DNA of 64,000 nt from Anisus vortex (GCA_949126835.1 OX421497.1:20977409-21041408), one strand, 5' to 3'; shown: positions 10,540-21,510, counted from the stretch's first letter. Translations and numbers: made by a program. Notes: generated by a model from the sequence alone, not told the origin.

Positions 10540-11460
10540 AATATTCATTTATATAACTATTTTCTAAATAGCTAATCTTATTTTATTCTCCAAGACTTAA
10601 CATGCTAGTTTTGAGTTGTTGTTTTATCTTGCAGTTGCAGATCGCATGGGTCATTAAAAAATATCACAATGTTTTCTTTTTTCCTTTTTCTAAATCTCTC
10701 GGATATGAAACGAGTAAATAGCTCTCTACGTTAAACACGAGCTTTTTAAATACGGTTAAAAAAATGTTTTAAAAGATTTATATGAAAAACGTTGCTATTG
10801 GGGGGGGGGGTCGTCAAATTTTCATATGAATCAATGTAAACTATTTTCCTCATATGAATCGATGTAAAATGAAACTATTGTCCTCTTATGAATCAGTGTA
10901 AGATAAAGCTATTCTACTAGTATAAATCAATGTGAATGTAAAATGAATCCACTTCTAGCGACTTGTTTAAAAAGAGATCACATTTAACAAATGGTTCTTC
11001 TATTTTAGCTTCTTGTTTGTTTCAACTGTGGCTACCCATGATGCTGTTTGTGTCCTCCATACTGGTCTTGGAGTCAACCCCCACCAACCGCAGCACACCG
11101 ACCAAGCGCAACAGCACGGCTTGTGAAAATGTCAAATTTTTAAACAAGAGAAGAATGGGTAGCACCACGAACACCGTGTTAAAATATTTTTTGAAACAAA
11201 CTGACAGACATCTGGAGACCTTCAATTGGACCAAAACCAACAAAAATAAATTGACCAAAGTGCATTGACAACTTGTTTGTGAATTCACTTTGTGCTGTAG
11301 TAAATTAATAACCATTTATGCCAACGTTTTGCCTGGGCCACAGAAAGCCAACTCTATTTAAACAAACAAACAAAAAAGAAATCTTAGCCTACCAGATAAA
11401 CCTGAAAAAAAAAGCGCCATGTCTTTATAGAGCTGATCCATAAGGTCTCTTTAAAACAAC
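10540..11460. repeat. Segmental duplication block A3 (matches 20430-21510)
   Basis: Clear collinear similarity to 20430-21510: TAGCTAATCTTATTTTATTC, TTTGAGTTGTTGTTTT, ATCTTGCAGTTGCA, GGGTCATTAAAAAAT, ATGAAACGAGT, AAAAAGAGATCACATTTAAC, the whole peptide exon, and the 3' flank to about 11460. A second acceptor-like site (TTATCTTGCAG, ends about 10634) is conserved in both copies and may mark an upstream 5' UTR exon. Confidence 0.85.
11009..11268 (+). CDS. Coding exon of an unrecognised secreted peptide precursor (family copy 2)
   Basis: The acceptor TTCTTCTATTTTAG ends at 11008. In the frame shared with copy 1 the exon reads through a hydrophobic segment (CLFQLWLPMMLFVSSILVL) that serves as a signal peptide, whether translation starts at the internal ATG (11038, 76 residues) or in an upstream exon. 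Then follow a TPxxRSTPTKR stretch, a short peptide NSTACENVKFLN, a KRR site, and a basic, Thr/Asn-rich tail of 37 residues to TGA at 11266-11268. Only one cysteine is present, unlike copy 1. It sits in a duplicated block with copy 3. Neuropeptide-like processing is an inference from the signal segment plus dibasic sites; no family match is claimed. Confidence 0.5.
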
Positions 11461-11764
11461 GGACGAGCCCTTTGTCCAGAGCGTGGAAAAGGGGGGTGTA
11501 AAATGGGGAGGGGGGGGATGGCACACCATGACCCTGTCCGGGACTTGCCACCCTGCGACATGTTGCATAACAAGATAAGATAAGATAAGATTGCTAAATA
11601 AATGGAAATTTGAATTGGGTGACGGTCTCTGCAGTCAAGTGCACTACACGTTATCCCCACCTGTGGATCATGCACGTGGTGGTTAGCTCGTATACAAGCA
11701 ATTACTAAGTTAGAATTTAATGAGTTTCGTATTATTACTACTTTACTCTTTGCCCTTCTGTCCT
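11461..11764. other. Non-coding, GATAA microsatellite
   Basis: G runs near 11490-11518 and AAGATAAGATAAGATAAGAT at 11572-11591, which may be a retroelement 3' tail. No gene is seen. Confidence 0.4.
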
Positions 11765-11771
11765 CTATTGC

Positions 11772-12480
11772 AGGGGTCGGCAACCTTTTGCTAACAGTGT
11801 GCCAAACTAGGATTTATAAATCATTCAGCGTGCAAACAGCCCAAAAGTCAACCTGCTCTATTATACTAAAAAAAAATATTTTTATAGGACAATTAATTAA
11901 ACTCCTTAGAAAGACCAAGGCCAAAAGCAAAAGAGATATATTTAGGCCTATAGAGAAAATCGTTAAAATCGTGTTTGTTTGTGATTATCATCCTTTGTAT
12001 TAGTATTAATATAAAAACATGTATTACTAAACTTTCATTTTTATGGTTATAATCTTAACATTATCATTTAATCTTAACATTATCATTTATTAATTAAGAT
12101 GACGATCTCGAACCTGCTAATATTAATTATATTATTTTTTTATTATTATTTTTTTCAAATATGTTTATTCAAGATTTTACATGTACAATCTCATATATTT
12201 TACAATGAAGAAAAGAGGATAGAAGAACAGTACATACATAGTTAAGGGGATAGAAGAAAAAATAATTTACGAGACAAAAAGTTTTCTAACTTTAAATTTA
12301 AATTCATTCATTCTTCTTTTTTTTTACATACATGCTTAACATCCATACATATTCAAATTAATTTAAACATGTATTAAACGTAAACATCCATTATTAACTG
12401 TAAGATATTTAAAACAACGTAATATGGAGAAAAATAAAACAAAGTGTATAGAAATTATGTACATTTCATTTCAATTGTTC
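11772..12480 (+). mobile_element. Left part of a long hAT-family element
   Basis: It starts CAGGGGTCGGCAACCTTTTG then CTAACAGTGTGCCAAACTAGG, and aligns with 27341-27900 (GTGCCAAACTAGGATTT, AAATCATTCA, AAGACCAAG, CAATCTCATATATTTTAC). A right terminus of the same family (GGCACGCGTGCCGTAGGTTG) occurs at 17259-17278, but target duplications do not match, so the full extent is unknown. Confidence 0.6.
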
Positions 12481-13550
12481 TATCCCTTGGGATATATATC
12501 TTAATTTAAACCCCCAAGCGCGATCTTAAACGTATATATAAAGAACAATGAAAGGGTCACATATGACAAAGGAAAGTGAAACACCTATTGAAGACGGGTG
12601 ACGAAAGGTGTCATTCACAGGAAATCCCACAATCAGGACTTCCACAAGTGGGAAAAAAAATATGTACAATTCTCTAAAAAGAGTTGAAAAATCCCTAGTT
12701 GTCTTAAGGTTTCAAATAGCGTTTAGCCGTTCCCCCGTCGGCATGAACTATTGAACGAAAGATAGGGAAAGAAATACAAATCTGTTTGTAGTGACATAGA
12801 ATTTGGAAGGCCCAACTTTCCTGACCCTCCCACTCCTCTAAGCCAGCGTCGCCGGATGACTGGTCTGCACCAGTTAAAACCCTGGCGAATGTGACAAAAG
12901 AGGGGATTTGGGCCGGTATTTATATATCAGTCCTTCTTCTTTTATTATACATTGATGTCACTCTGGTTAATGTAATTTGAAGACAAAGGATTAATATTAG
13001 ACGCAAGTTTCCTGTATTAGATAGATAACCGAGAAAAATTTTGAACAGAAAGGTTGGGAATAACTGGAGGAAAACAGTAATAAAAGGGGAGCTAAGTAAG
13101 CGAAGACGGACCCAGAAAAGGCCAAGTCTCTCTCCTCGTTACTTTATGTGCAGTAAGCCATGAAGTATAAATACCGTCTTCTAAGCCATTCAACAAAATT
13201 AAGAAAATAATCCCGAAAACTTATTTTAAAATACTATGTACATAGTGGTGCGTAAAAAAGAAAATAAAAAACAATACAAGATTTCACATTCACTGAAAGA
13301 GACATCGCACCGGAAATGAATACAAAAATTACACCGGAAATGAAAGTAAAAATTTGCCCTTGATGAATAACTAATAACACAATACTAGTCAAGGGCATCT
13401 CCATATTTAAAACAACGCATTCAATAACATAAGCATGTCCACAGATCTCCCAATTAAACAAATGAACCAATCAATAAAATACATTAGGATCTCATCTATG
13501 TAATACATTATAATACATAAAACATTTATAAAAGCAAAACATCAAATAAA
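12481..13550. other. Non-coding, probably hAT interior or LINE 3' flank
   Basis: No gene recognised on either strand. GGTTTAGCCGTTCC-like and pyrimidine-rich stretches were examined without result. Confidence 0.3.
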
Positions 13551-13551
13551 A

Positions 13552-14382
13552 TTACAGAGTGGGCGGTTGATGCTTATCTAAATGTGCTTCAAGTTTTTGT
13601 CTGAATATGTCTTCTATGATGTGTGGGGGGTAGTGTTTTTGGTCAAACCGTGTTTTAAGATACGTTGTCCATATGTGTTGTTTGTATTCTGCCAATGTGA
13701 TGAGGTTTAATGTATGTTTTGTGTTGTTTCTAAGTCTAGGTATTTTGAAGAGTGTAATGGCTAAATCTACATCTATGTTTGACTGTGTTGTTGTGTCCAT
13801 GATTAATTTCAATGTTTGTTTTGTTGGTATGATTGCGGGGCATGTAAGATAGATATGTTCCTCATTTTCTTGTGTATGTGAGGTACACATCTTGCATATA
13901 GGTGTGTTGCGTGTATTTTGTTTCTTCCTATCTAATGTTGGTGTCATGTTAAAAATGAGCCTGTATGATATCTCCTTTGATTGTGGTGCAATGTGTTTGT
14001 TATGTAAACTGATGAATGTGTCATGAAAGTCTGTAATCCCTAGCTGTCTCCCCCATTTAATCCGTGTATGAAGTGGAATCTGGACCCGTGTAATGAGTGA
14101 TATGTAAATGTTCTTTGTTTTGCTATGTATCAAGTGTTCATTGTTATGTAAAATGCGTGTAACTGACTTGTAAAATGAAGAGGAAAATTTGCCAAAATAA
14201 TGAGGTGTATTGTTTTGAATTGGAATAAGTTTGTTTAGCTTTAAACCATAAAAATACATAGCTAAAGGCAATTTATCAGGTACACGTACAATTTGGCCTA
14301 TATATTTTAATCTCAGTGCTTGTATCTTTGTTTTTATATCTTGCAAACCTATCCCGCCATCCCGTTTATTTTGTATCAGTGT
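13552..14382 (-). pseudogene. LINE C-terminal domain (Tx1/L1-like), 3' part
   Basis: An open frame of 264 residues on the minus strand carries the C-terminal zinc-knuckle region typical of L1/Tx1-type LINEs: CKMCTSHTQENEEHIYLTCP (CxxC...H...C). It is preceded by a long basic, hydrophobic-patterned linker. It continues upstream into 15348-15590 once the MITE at 14391-15339 is removed. It lacks the catalytic part of the reverse transcriptase, so this is a 5'-truncated copy, but this 3' part has unusually few disruptions and may be fairly young. Confidence 0.7.
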
Positions 14383-14390
14383 GTTATGAT

Positions 14391-15339
14391 TAGGGATGTT
14401 AAACGAACACCGGAATACCGGATTCCGGTTTTGAATCTGAAAACCGGTTTTGATTTTTAAAACCGGATTTCGGTTTGTTGGTTAGAAGGTAATCATTACT
14501 TCAGGTAGCACGCCCTTTTTTTTTTTTTGTTGGTTCTGATGGAAATATTTAAAAAAAAAATAATGTTGGATTCACGCAAAACAATTCTTGAAATGCCTTG
14601 CTAATACTATTTAGTCTTAGATACTGTGTTTCTTTTTTTTTTCTCCAAATACCAACTATGGCTTGCGATAAAAACAACATCAAACCAAATGTCGGCTCAT
14701 CGTTTAGATGTGCGCTACTGTTTGATGTGCCTCAAGTGCGGCAGGGATTGCCCCTCCCGGGTTGGCGGTGCAGTTGGAAACCTCACCCATGAAGCTACAC
14801 CATCGTCTCTCGAGACGGACGGATGCCGACGACGACTCTTTGATGTACGCAATTGAAGAGAAAACTAGTTTTGTCCTGTGACCCTGAACAATTCGGCTAG
14901 ACACCGCGTCTGTGCTTTATTATTAAAGGCAGCATTAAATAAACATTCTTTTGACTTTTGATTGGCGCTACGTGATCCTATTCAATACATTATTTTACAA
15001 GTCTAAGTCCACGGTGCCCGGTGCACAAATTATCACTATTGAAAGCTATTATCGGTTTTAATCAATTAGCCCATATTTTTTTTTTATTTCTAAAGAATGT
15101 TATAGTAAAGTGTACAAAATCATAATGTATTCACAGAAATCAACCTCATGAATGCTCTGCAAAAACTTATTAAGTTTGAAATATTTGTCAAATACACCTA
15201 CAAAACTACGCTCATTTCTCTTTTCCGGCCTGTGACTTATCACGTTGCGGGGGGAAGGGGAAGGAATCGAAATCCGGTTTTAAACCGGTTTATAGAACTG
15301 AAAACCGGTTTTGAAAACAAACCGGTTTTAACATCCCTA
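14391..15339. mobile_element. hAT MITE, 949 bp, inserted in the LINE
   Basis: The inverted termini are TAGGGATGTTAAAC and, read inward from the right, TAGGGATGTTAAAA. Both ends are rich in AACCGGTTT-like subterminal motifs. The target duplication GTTATGAT is perfect at 14383-14390 and 15340-15347 and fits nTnnnnAn. No transposase is recognised in the interior; short open frames at 14600-14860 have no recognised product. Confidence 0.93.
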
Positions 15340-15347
15340 GTTATGAT

Positions 15348-15590
15348 GAATGGAGCGAATGGTAGATTTAAATAAAAAGGCTCTAATTTTTTTATTCATA
15401 TTGGTTATGAAATGTGGTGGAGGTTCTGTAACTGAAGCTATATAAATGATTTTCGGTATAATGAGAGTGTTAACGATTGCTGAACGACCAAAAATTATAT
15501 TATTGTGATCTGTCAAACTGAGAAGACTCAAAAGACGAATATTTTTTAGTGGAATACATACGTAGTAATCATACATAATGGGTAGTTAAT
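15348..15590 (-). pseudogene. LINE reverse transcriptase C-terminal (thumb) fragment, 5' part
   Basis: The segment LKNIRLLSLLSLTDHNNIIF then GRSAIVNTLIIPKIIYIASV, PPPHFITNMNKKIRAFLF resembles the region after the RT catalytic core in L1/Tx1-like LINEs. It joins in sense to 13552-14382 after excision of the MITE. Upstream it stops being recognisable near 15590. Confidence 0.65.
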
Positions 15591-16452
15591 ATAATGTTAA
15601 AAAGTATGCATGTAAATTATTTAGTCATATAATATTTATTAAAGTTTCAAATACGTTTTACAGTTAATTTTAATCATTTCAAAGTTATAAATTGTGAGCG
15701 ATGTATTTTTTAAAAAAAGAAAAAAAAGAAACAGAAATATTAGCACAAATAAAACGGGTTTATTACCGGTACCTCCCTTTAATTAAAAAGTTTCCACATT
15801 TGATTCAATGGTGATGCCAAACAAGTTATGCCTTGTAATGTAACAAATATTACTGTCTAATTATTATTTCTTTATATAAATCCAACATTATGGTATTCAC
15901 TACAAGAGTTAATTATTAGAGGATTAAAATAATTTACGTTAAACAGTTGAACCAAAAACTGAAAGTAAAAAACTTAAAAGAGCGAATGCCTAGCAGTTGA
16001 GAAGAGCAGATGACTTTACTAAGCAGCTTCCTTTTAGACTTTTTCCGCAAATGGGCACATTAGAATGCCCATTTTTTTTTAATTTTTCAAATTCAACTTG
16101 CTACATTTTGAAATCGCTATTATCTCTCCACTTTAAAATAAAATATCTACATCTAAGAAAGATGTAGTAAGATCAAACCAGTGAGTCTTGATGAGGAATG
16201 AAAAAATTAGTCCATCAATTTGAAAGTCTTGCCTTTGATTAGAAAACTCCGCTTTGAGTGCGTCGATGTACTTGAGAAAAAGCCCAACTATCTATCTTAA
16301 CATAAGCCTTAATATAGGATATAGGGATGTACATGTACCGGTAGTTAAATGTTTTGAAATTAATATCACGGCAAGATATGTCCCGTTTCAATGCAAATCC
16401 ATTCCAGTGGTCTTTGTAAATGAAAGTTTATCTCACTGAAATGTTCTAATCC
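15591..16452. other. Decayed hAT-related non-coding DNA
   Basis: 15740-15960 is similar to 28090-28300 (AAAACGGGTT, GTGATGCCAAAC, TTAATTATTATT). 16330-16430 is similar, in reverse complement, to 35690-35770 (GGAATGGATTTGCATTGAAA). These shared pieces suggest one repeat family scattered through 11.7-17.3 and 27.3-37.0 kb. Confidence 0.5.
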
Positions 16453-17289
16453 AGGGGCGGACCAGGGGGTGGCAATCTTTTGATAATAGTGTGCCGAAGT
16501 AGGTTTCAAATATACCGGTATTCAGTGTGCCAACAGCTTCTTCTTCTTCTATTAGCCAGTCTGCAGAGCAGTTTGCTCTCTTACAGTCATGTCAGGAACA
16601 CTGGCATTGTTATTCTGGGTTTTCCTTTGTGGCTTTTTTCAAACCCCACAGTTCAAGAGAGTTTTCGGTTCTGCGCCCAGCACCTTTGAGTTATACTCCG
16701 GGATCGGGCTGCATTGAGTCAGGGCTGAGTTGTGCTGAGGTGGGGCTGGCCTATGGTCCAATTTCCGCCATCCACAGAGCTCTCCAAATGGTTTTGACAT
16801 TCAGTTGTGACATTTATAGTTTTTTTAGATTCTGTGAATACTCTGTGGTATTGTCACATCCTGGATTCAGGCCTTTTCACGACTTTACACCCACTCATCT
16901 CCATGCTACCAATACCAGAGCGCCCCCCCCCCAGCAGGAGCTGCGCAAAACGTCTATCCAGGGTAGTGCAATCCGGACCTCTGTCGAACAGCACCACATA
17001 GAAGGGTACAATTTTTACGTGCCCGGGTTATACCCAATGCACAACCCACTATTAGTCGCCTTTGACGACATGCAAGTGGGTCTTAGCAGGGGGTTATTCT
17101 TTCACCTGGTCATTTCCAGGACCCCGATTCCCAAACAGGGGGTGCCAACAGCTTTAAAGTCACCCTATTCTAGCACTCAATTTTTTGTAGATATGGCATG
17201 AATTGCTTTTCAGGTGGTCTTGTTCGTGACATTGAATAACGACTCGTGTGCTTAGTTTGGCACGCGTGCCGTAGGTTGTCGATGCCTGT
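16453..17289. mobile_element. hAT-family element or composite
   Basis: The left end is CAGGGGCGGACCAGGGGGTG...CAATCTTTTGATAATAGTGTGCC. The right end is TTGGCACGCGTGCCGTAGGT...CGATGCCTG. These match the termini seen at 27136 and 56221. Target duplications do not match, so the two ends may not belong together. The interior has an open frame (16527-17201) with no recognised domain and a C run; I do not call it a gene. Confidence 0.5.
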
Positions 17290-17381
17290 TCGAGAGTGTT
17301 AGTTGAACTAGCTATTTTTGCCCAATTATTGTGTACGTAAGACATCAACTTCCGCTTGGGAGATGAACTAATTATCGCTTC

Positions 17382-17650
17382 TCAGTAAAGTACCCCTCGG
17401 GCCAAATTGATCATAGGGCCGGTGAAGCAGCGTTTTACCAGTTTCTGTGGATACGGCATAGGATACTACAAGGGGATGTGTGGCCAGCACAATGCTCAGC
17501 AGCTTTTACTTTACCCCAACTAATGTCAGGTACCCTTCATAGCTGGGTAGACTCAGGGACACCCAATACCTCCAGTCCCGGGAACCAATCCGAGGATTCG
17601 AACCCAGGATCTTTTGAACGCGCTGCCGCTCGGCCACCGCACTGGCCACC
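17382..17650 (-). mobile_element. tRNA-derived SINE
   Basis: On the minus strand the head reads GTGGCCGAGCGGCAGCGCG (A box) then GGGTTCGAATCCTCGG (B box). The body is GTGTCCCTGAGTCTACCCAG, GGGTACCTGACATTAGTTGG, GGTAAAGTAAAAGC and CTGGCCACAC. The tRNA-like head with an intact B box and the shared body show one SINE family. Confidence 0.88.
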
Positions 17651-17654
17651 CATA

Positions 17655-17885
17655 TCGCTGGTCCGAGCAAACAGGAAATGCGGGTCACTCATTGCCAACA
17701 ACGTGCGATTCGTGTCCTAATCCTACCCATCACCTGACGCCCTGTTGGAGTTTAAAGCAAAGTCATTTAATATTTTTATATTTAGAAAAAACACCTGCAA
17801 CCTAGAAAAAAAATCAGTCAGCTTAACTATATACGAAGATTTTGGAAATGTATAATCCCTAGCTATAAAACAATCTAACGTCATA
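17655..17885. repeat. Segmental duplication block B1 (matches 5390-5625)
   Basis: This is the counterpart of block A1, with several indels. See the shared runs listed there. Confidence 0.7.
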
Positions 17886-17984
17886 AACACAGATCCCACT
17901 CTTATTTTATCTTATACATTACAGACGCTCCTTCTATAAAGAAGATTATTGCCCTTTACGCTCATCCGTGATCCGAGTCCAGTC

Positions 17985-18165
17985 TTGCTACCAAATGTAA
18001 AGACGGTGGGATGGGGATCTCGTCGACAGCAGCTTAGCAAAGATTTGAAAAGTATGGGAGCTAATTACCACATGGCAAGGGCACACAGTGCAAAGTTGTG
18101 CCGCACCTGACAATGTATTGGACAATAGTGCAAGGATGAGAAAAATAGTGCACGGTGAGGACAGG
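17985..18165. repeat. Segmental duplication block B2 (matches 6690-6925)
   Basis: GCTACCAAATGTAAAGACGG, TCGTCGACAGCAGC and GTATGGGAGCTAATTACC match block A2. It is shorter because fewer of the ~25-base repeats are kept. Confidence 0.65.
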
Positions 18166-18840
18166 GGTGGGAGCAGATAGATTCTGAAGTCGGCACAACT
18201 TTCTCCTAAAATATTTAAAAACAAATAATTATTTAACTAATTATCGAAAATTGTAAATTTAATTTAATTTTTCTAAAATGTCGCGCTTTTTTTTTTTGAC
18301 AAGTTATTTAAGGCATTTTAAAATATACAGTAGGCCTACATCGGCAAACTCCCTCCATAGGGACAGCACTGCCAAGTATATATTCCTGGTCTGGCTCATT
18401 GCTGAACACATATTGTTCTTTATGAGCTTACATTTCAACCTAGAGTGTCGCAGCTGGTATGATGTGTGGCAAGATCATATAATTAGAAACGGAATCTCCA
18501 AGGTGATATCTCTGTATGAAGTTCTGTTATTTTATTATTTTATTACTCGGAACAATTCTAGCACTTAGGAACAATGGGTTCATACATTTTTATGTTTCAT
18601 AGAGCTCTCTTTCGACAAAGCTTTTCTATTTTTCTATATTTTCATCAACTTCACCAAGATAACAATTATAATTATCACCAAGCATATTTGACGGTGTAAG
18701 AAAAGCGAATTAGCGGTAGTTTGCTTACTGATATTTGCAAGATATTAACGTCTTAACTCAAAATCAAATCCCAACGCTGCTTCAGTCAACCCTTCACAAT
18801 CCATTCGTTTCTAATTTCTTCAGCACAAAAGATCGTGGCC
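18166..18840. other. Non-coding spacer
   Basis: No gene seen. One TAGGCCTA octamer is at 18331. Confidence 0.3.
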
Positions 18841-18844
18841 TGCC

Positions 18845-18845
<1 letters not shown>

Positions 18846-18885
<40 letters not shown>

Positions 18886-18965
18886 TGGTCATTTATATAG
18901 CGCCTCACTCCATGCTAATGGAACGCATGCTCGGCGCGCTCATATAAACGAAACGACAATAACAT
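18846..18965. repeat. (AAT)n microsatellite joined to a dispersed short element
   Basis: About 13 AAT units are followed by TGGTCATTTATATAGCGCCT and CACTCCATGCTAATGG. The same junction occurs inverted at 9541-9590. TATACAAATGTTATTATTATT at 36552-36580 looks like a third copy, so the AAT tract is part of a mobile element's end. Confidence 0.75.
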
Positions 18966-19079
18966 TCTAAAATAAAATAGTTTTAAACAAGTATTTTTGC
19001 CGAAAAGAAAATGTCTTTAAACTCTTCTTGAAAGACTCTTTTGTCATTTTCGAATGACTGACCACGGCAGAGGCCAATA

Positions 19080-19200
19080 TGATCCCCATCGACTATCTAT
19101 ATCCCATCGTTTCCTAGTTCTCAAAAAAAATGAGGCAATGTAAACCCCATCGACTATCTGTATCCGATCCTTCTCCAGTTTTCAAAACAACACTCTAAAA
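19080..19200. repeat. Imperfect ~63-bp tandem duplication
   Basis: CCCCATCGACTATCTATATC at about 19083 recurs as CCCCATCGACTATCTGTATC at about 19146, each followed by CGATCCTT/CCATCGTT and TTCTCAAAA. Confidence 0.75.
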
Positions 19201-19347
19201 TTACTCTAAATCTTCGAAATTTTCTGTGAGCTTTTACCCTTTGTCTCAATGAAACGTTAGAAACAACTTGATCACACTCACTTAATTTCGTCCATTTTTA
19301 CTTAACGCAATAACTCATTCATCTAGACTCTAGCTAGACTTTGTGAA

Positions 19348-19542
19348 ATGCAATGGAAAATTATGACTATTTTATTTCTCATTTGCTCTCACAAAATTAT
19401 ATTTGAAGGTTGGATGGACATTGGGGAAGACACATTCATGGGTAGTAAATTAGTTGTCTGCGGAGTTTGCCCAAAACCAGCTGCAGAGACTCCAGAGGGT
19501 ACAAAGTACAAATCACTGCAGTACGCATTGATTCGCGGGTAA
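19348..19542 (+). CDS. Possible secreted peptide open frame, unrecognised
   Basis: 64 residues begin with a hydrophobic stretch (MTILFLICSHKIIF) and contain CGVCPKPA, which echoes CGVCPSC of the copy 1 peptide. The frame closes at 19542. The +2 frame downstream (19540-19649) keeps a basic run with KK, KR and KKK sites (DLHRLPVIKRINKKKYGPY). That could be a second exon or a frameshifted end. No clear splice sites decide this. It lies between blocks B2 and B3 of the duplicated locus. Weak; may be chance. Confidence 0.25.
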   Translation: MQWKIMTILFLICSHKIIFEGWMDIGEDTFMGSKLVVCGVCPKPAAETPEGTKYKSLQYALIRG

Positions 19543-19649
19543 AGAAGCAGGATCATGACTATCAAGTTTTAAAAGATCTTCATAGACTCCCTGTGATAAA
19601 GCGCATAAATAAAAAAAAGTATGGCCCTTACATACGGATGTATAAATGA

Positions 19650-20429
19650 CACTGCTCCTTCCTACCGTCAAGAACAGGTACCAAAGCACGCGCCATTAAG
19701 TCTCTCCTTAAAATTCCACAAAAAGAAGTACATTGGAGTGCGCTCATTTGAAACTGTGGCGCCTTCTAAGTAAAAAATACAGTTAGCTCACTGGTTTCTC
19801 GGTAATTTTTTATGAAGTAATTATTTTTTTAATGAAAAACTAATATGAATACACCTTATAGGCCCTCAGTTAAATAACAAAGGCAAAGAAGGCTCTGTTT
19901 ACATATTCTGCCCCCCCCCCCCCCGATTCATTGCGCATGCGCTGAATTTGACCCTATTGATGGAATGATTTAAAAAATGAAAAGGTCTATATGGAACAGC
20001 TTGCCCCAGACCCTGAGAGAAGCTGAGACAAAAGAATACAGTATTCAATATAAACCCAACTAAAACATTTTTTTCTTGACTTCATATTAGCAAACCTCTA
20101 CATGGCACTTTCTTTATCTAAGTTCTCTGCCAGTTATGCAATATCATTTTATGACAAAAGTTTTATAATGTATTCTGTCTTGAGACTTGAGACACGAATG
20201 ACCGCAACTATCTCGCAAGATACAACAGCAATAATCATTAGAAATGATAAAAGCAAACATAGTTTGTCTGTTCTGTATTATAACTTATAAGATTAAGTCG
20301 TGTCATTAACATTGTTACTTATTTGCTGCTTGAACTTTTTGCAGATTTTTTTTTAATCTCTCATCTGCGGTACCGGTCATCGGTAATTCATTTTTAAAAT
20401 TTAAAAAAATATCCGTTAATATCATTATT
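19650..20429. other. Non-coding spacer
   Basis: There is a C16-type run at 19911-19924. No gene recognised. Confidence 0.3.
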
Positions 20430-21510
20430 TTTCTCAATAGCTAATCTTATTTTATTCTCCATGCCTTAATATGCTATTTTGAGTTGTTGTTTTTTTTATC
20501 TTGCAGTTGCAAGTCTTCTGGGTCATTAAAAAATCTCAATTTTTTTTGTTTATTTCTCAGTTTTTTCCCAGATTTTCTAAATCTCTCTGTTATGAAACGA
20601 GTGAAAAGCTCTCTAACAGAGACCAAAGTTAAACGCGAGCTTTTAAAATACGCGAAGCTAAATAAAAATGCACATAAAGGACTTATTTTAAAAATATGTT
20701 TTTATGGGTTTTCTAATTCTCAAATGAATCAGTGGGAATTGAAGCTATTTATGAATAAATATAAAATGAAGCTATTTCCTTCATATAGGCTAAATTAATG
20801 TAAAAACAACAACTGTGTTCCAAACGGAAATCAGTGTAAATCTATTTTCCTTAGACAATATTAATCAATGTAAAATGAAACTATTATCCTCTTATGAATC
20901 AGTAAGATAAATCTATTCTACTAATATAAATCAAAATGAATCCACTTCCAACGACATGTTTAAAAAGAGATCACATTTAACAAATGGTTCTTCTATTTTA
21001 GCTTCTTGTTTGTTTCAACTGTGGCTACCCATGATGCTGTTTGAGTCCTCCATGCTGGTCTTGGAGCCCACCAAGCGCAGCACGCCGACCAAGCGCAACA
21101 GCATGGCTTGTGTTAATGTCAAATGTTTAAGCGAAAATGAGTAGCTTACTGAACACCATTTCAGTAGAAGACATGGAAAATGTTTGAAAAGAAAATTGAA
21201 CCAACTGGAGAAGTGGTCAAAACGTAGGCTAGCAGTGGATGACCCTCAATGTAGAGACTACTCACGACCAATAGAAATTAGACATAAAAGTCAATCATTT
21301 GAAAAACAAAAATAAAGAACTAAAGTACCGGTACATTGCCAACGTGTTTATGTTTTCACTGGTGTTGGAGTAAGTTGATTTATGCCAGTATTTGGTTAGG
21401 GGAACACGAGAACAGTTCTGTTTAAAACAAAATGAGAAAGCTTATCCTACTGGATGAGCCTGAAATACTGTAATCCATACGTTCTTTAATGCACTTTGTC
21501 TTTACTGAGA
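20430..21510. repeat. Segmental duplication block B3 (matches 10540-11460)
   Basis: The best-preserved part of the A/B duplication, covering the conserved acceptor near 20507, the peptide exon and its 3' flank. Divergence and indels are substantial, so it is not recent. Confidence 0.85.
21002..21144 (+). pseudogene. Broken copy 3 of the secreted-peptide exon
   Basis: The acceptor TTCTTCTATTTTAG ends at 21001. The reading matches copy 2 for about 30 residues (MMLFESSMLVLE...STPTKRNSMACVNVKC). Compared with copy 2, an indel near 21130 removes the KRR site, shifts the frame and brings in TAG at 21142-21144, leaving 37 residues from the internal ATG. A Val-to-Glu change in the hydrophobic core (FVSS to FESS) would also weaken the signal peptide. 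Loss of function is likely, unless an alternative exon rescues the tail. Confidence 0.55.

Noticed and set aside
11022..11315. 97-residue minus-strand open frame
   Set aside because: Antisense to the copy 2 peptide exon, which has the conserved acceptor.
13552..14346. 264-residue frame as a host gene
   Set aside because: Its zinc-knuckle tail and upstream RT-thumb fragment identify it as a LINE end.
16527..17201. 224-residue open frame
   Set aside because: No domain recognised, within a repeat bounded by hAT-type ends, with a C run and no splice or start context.
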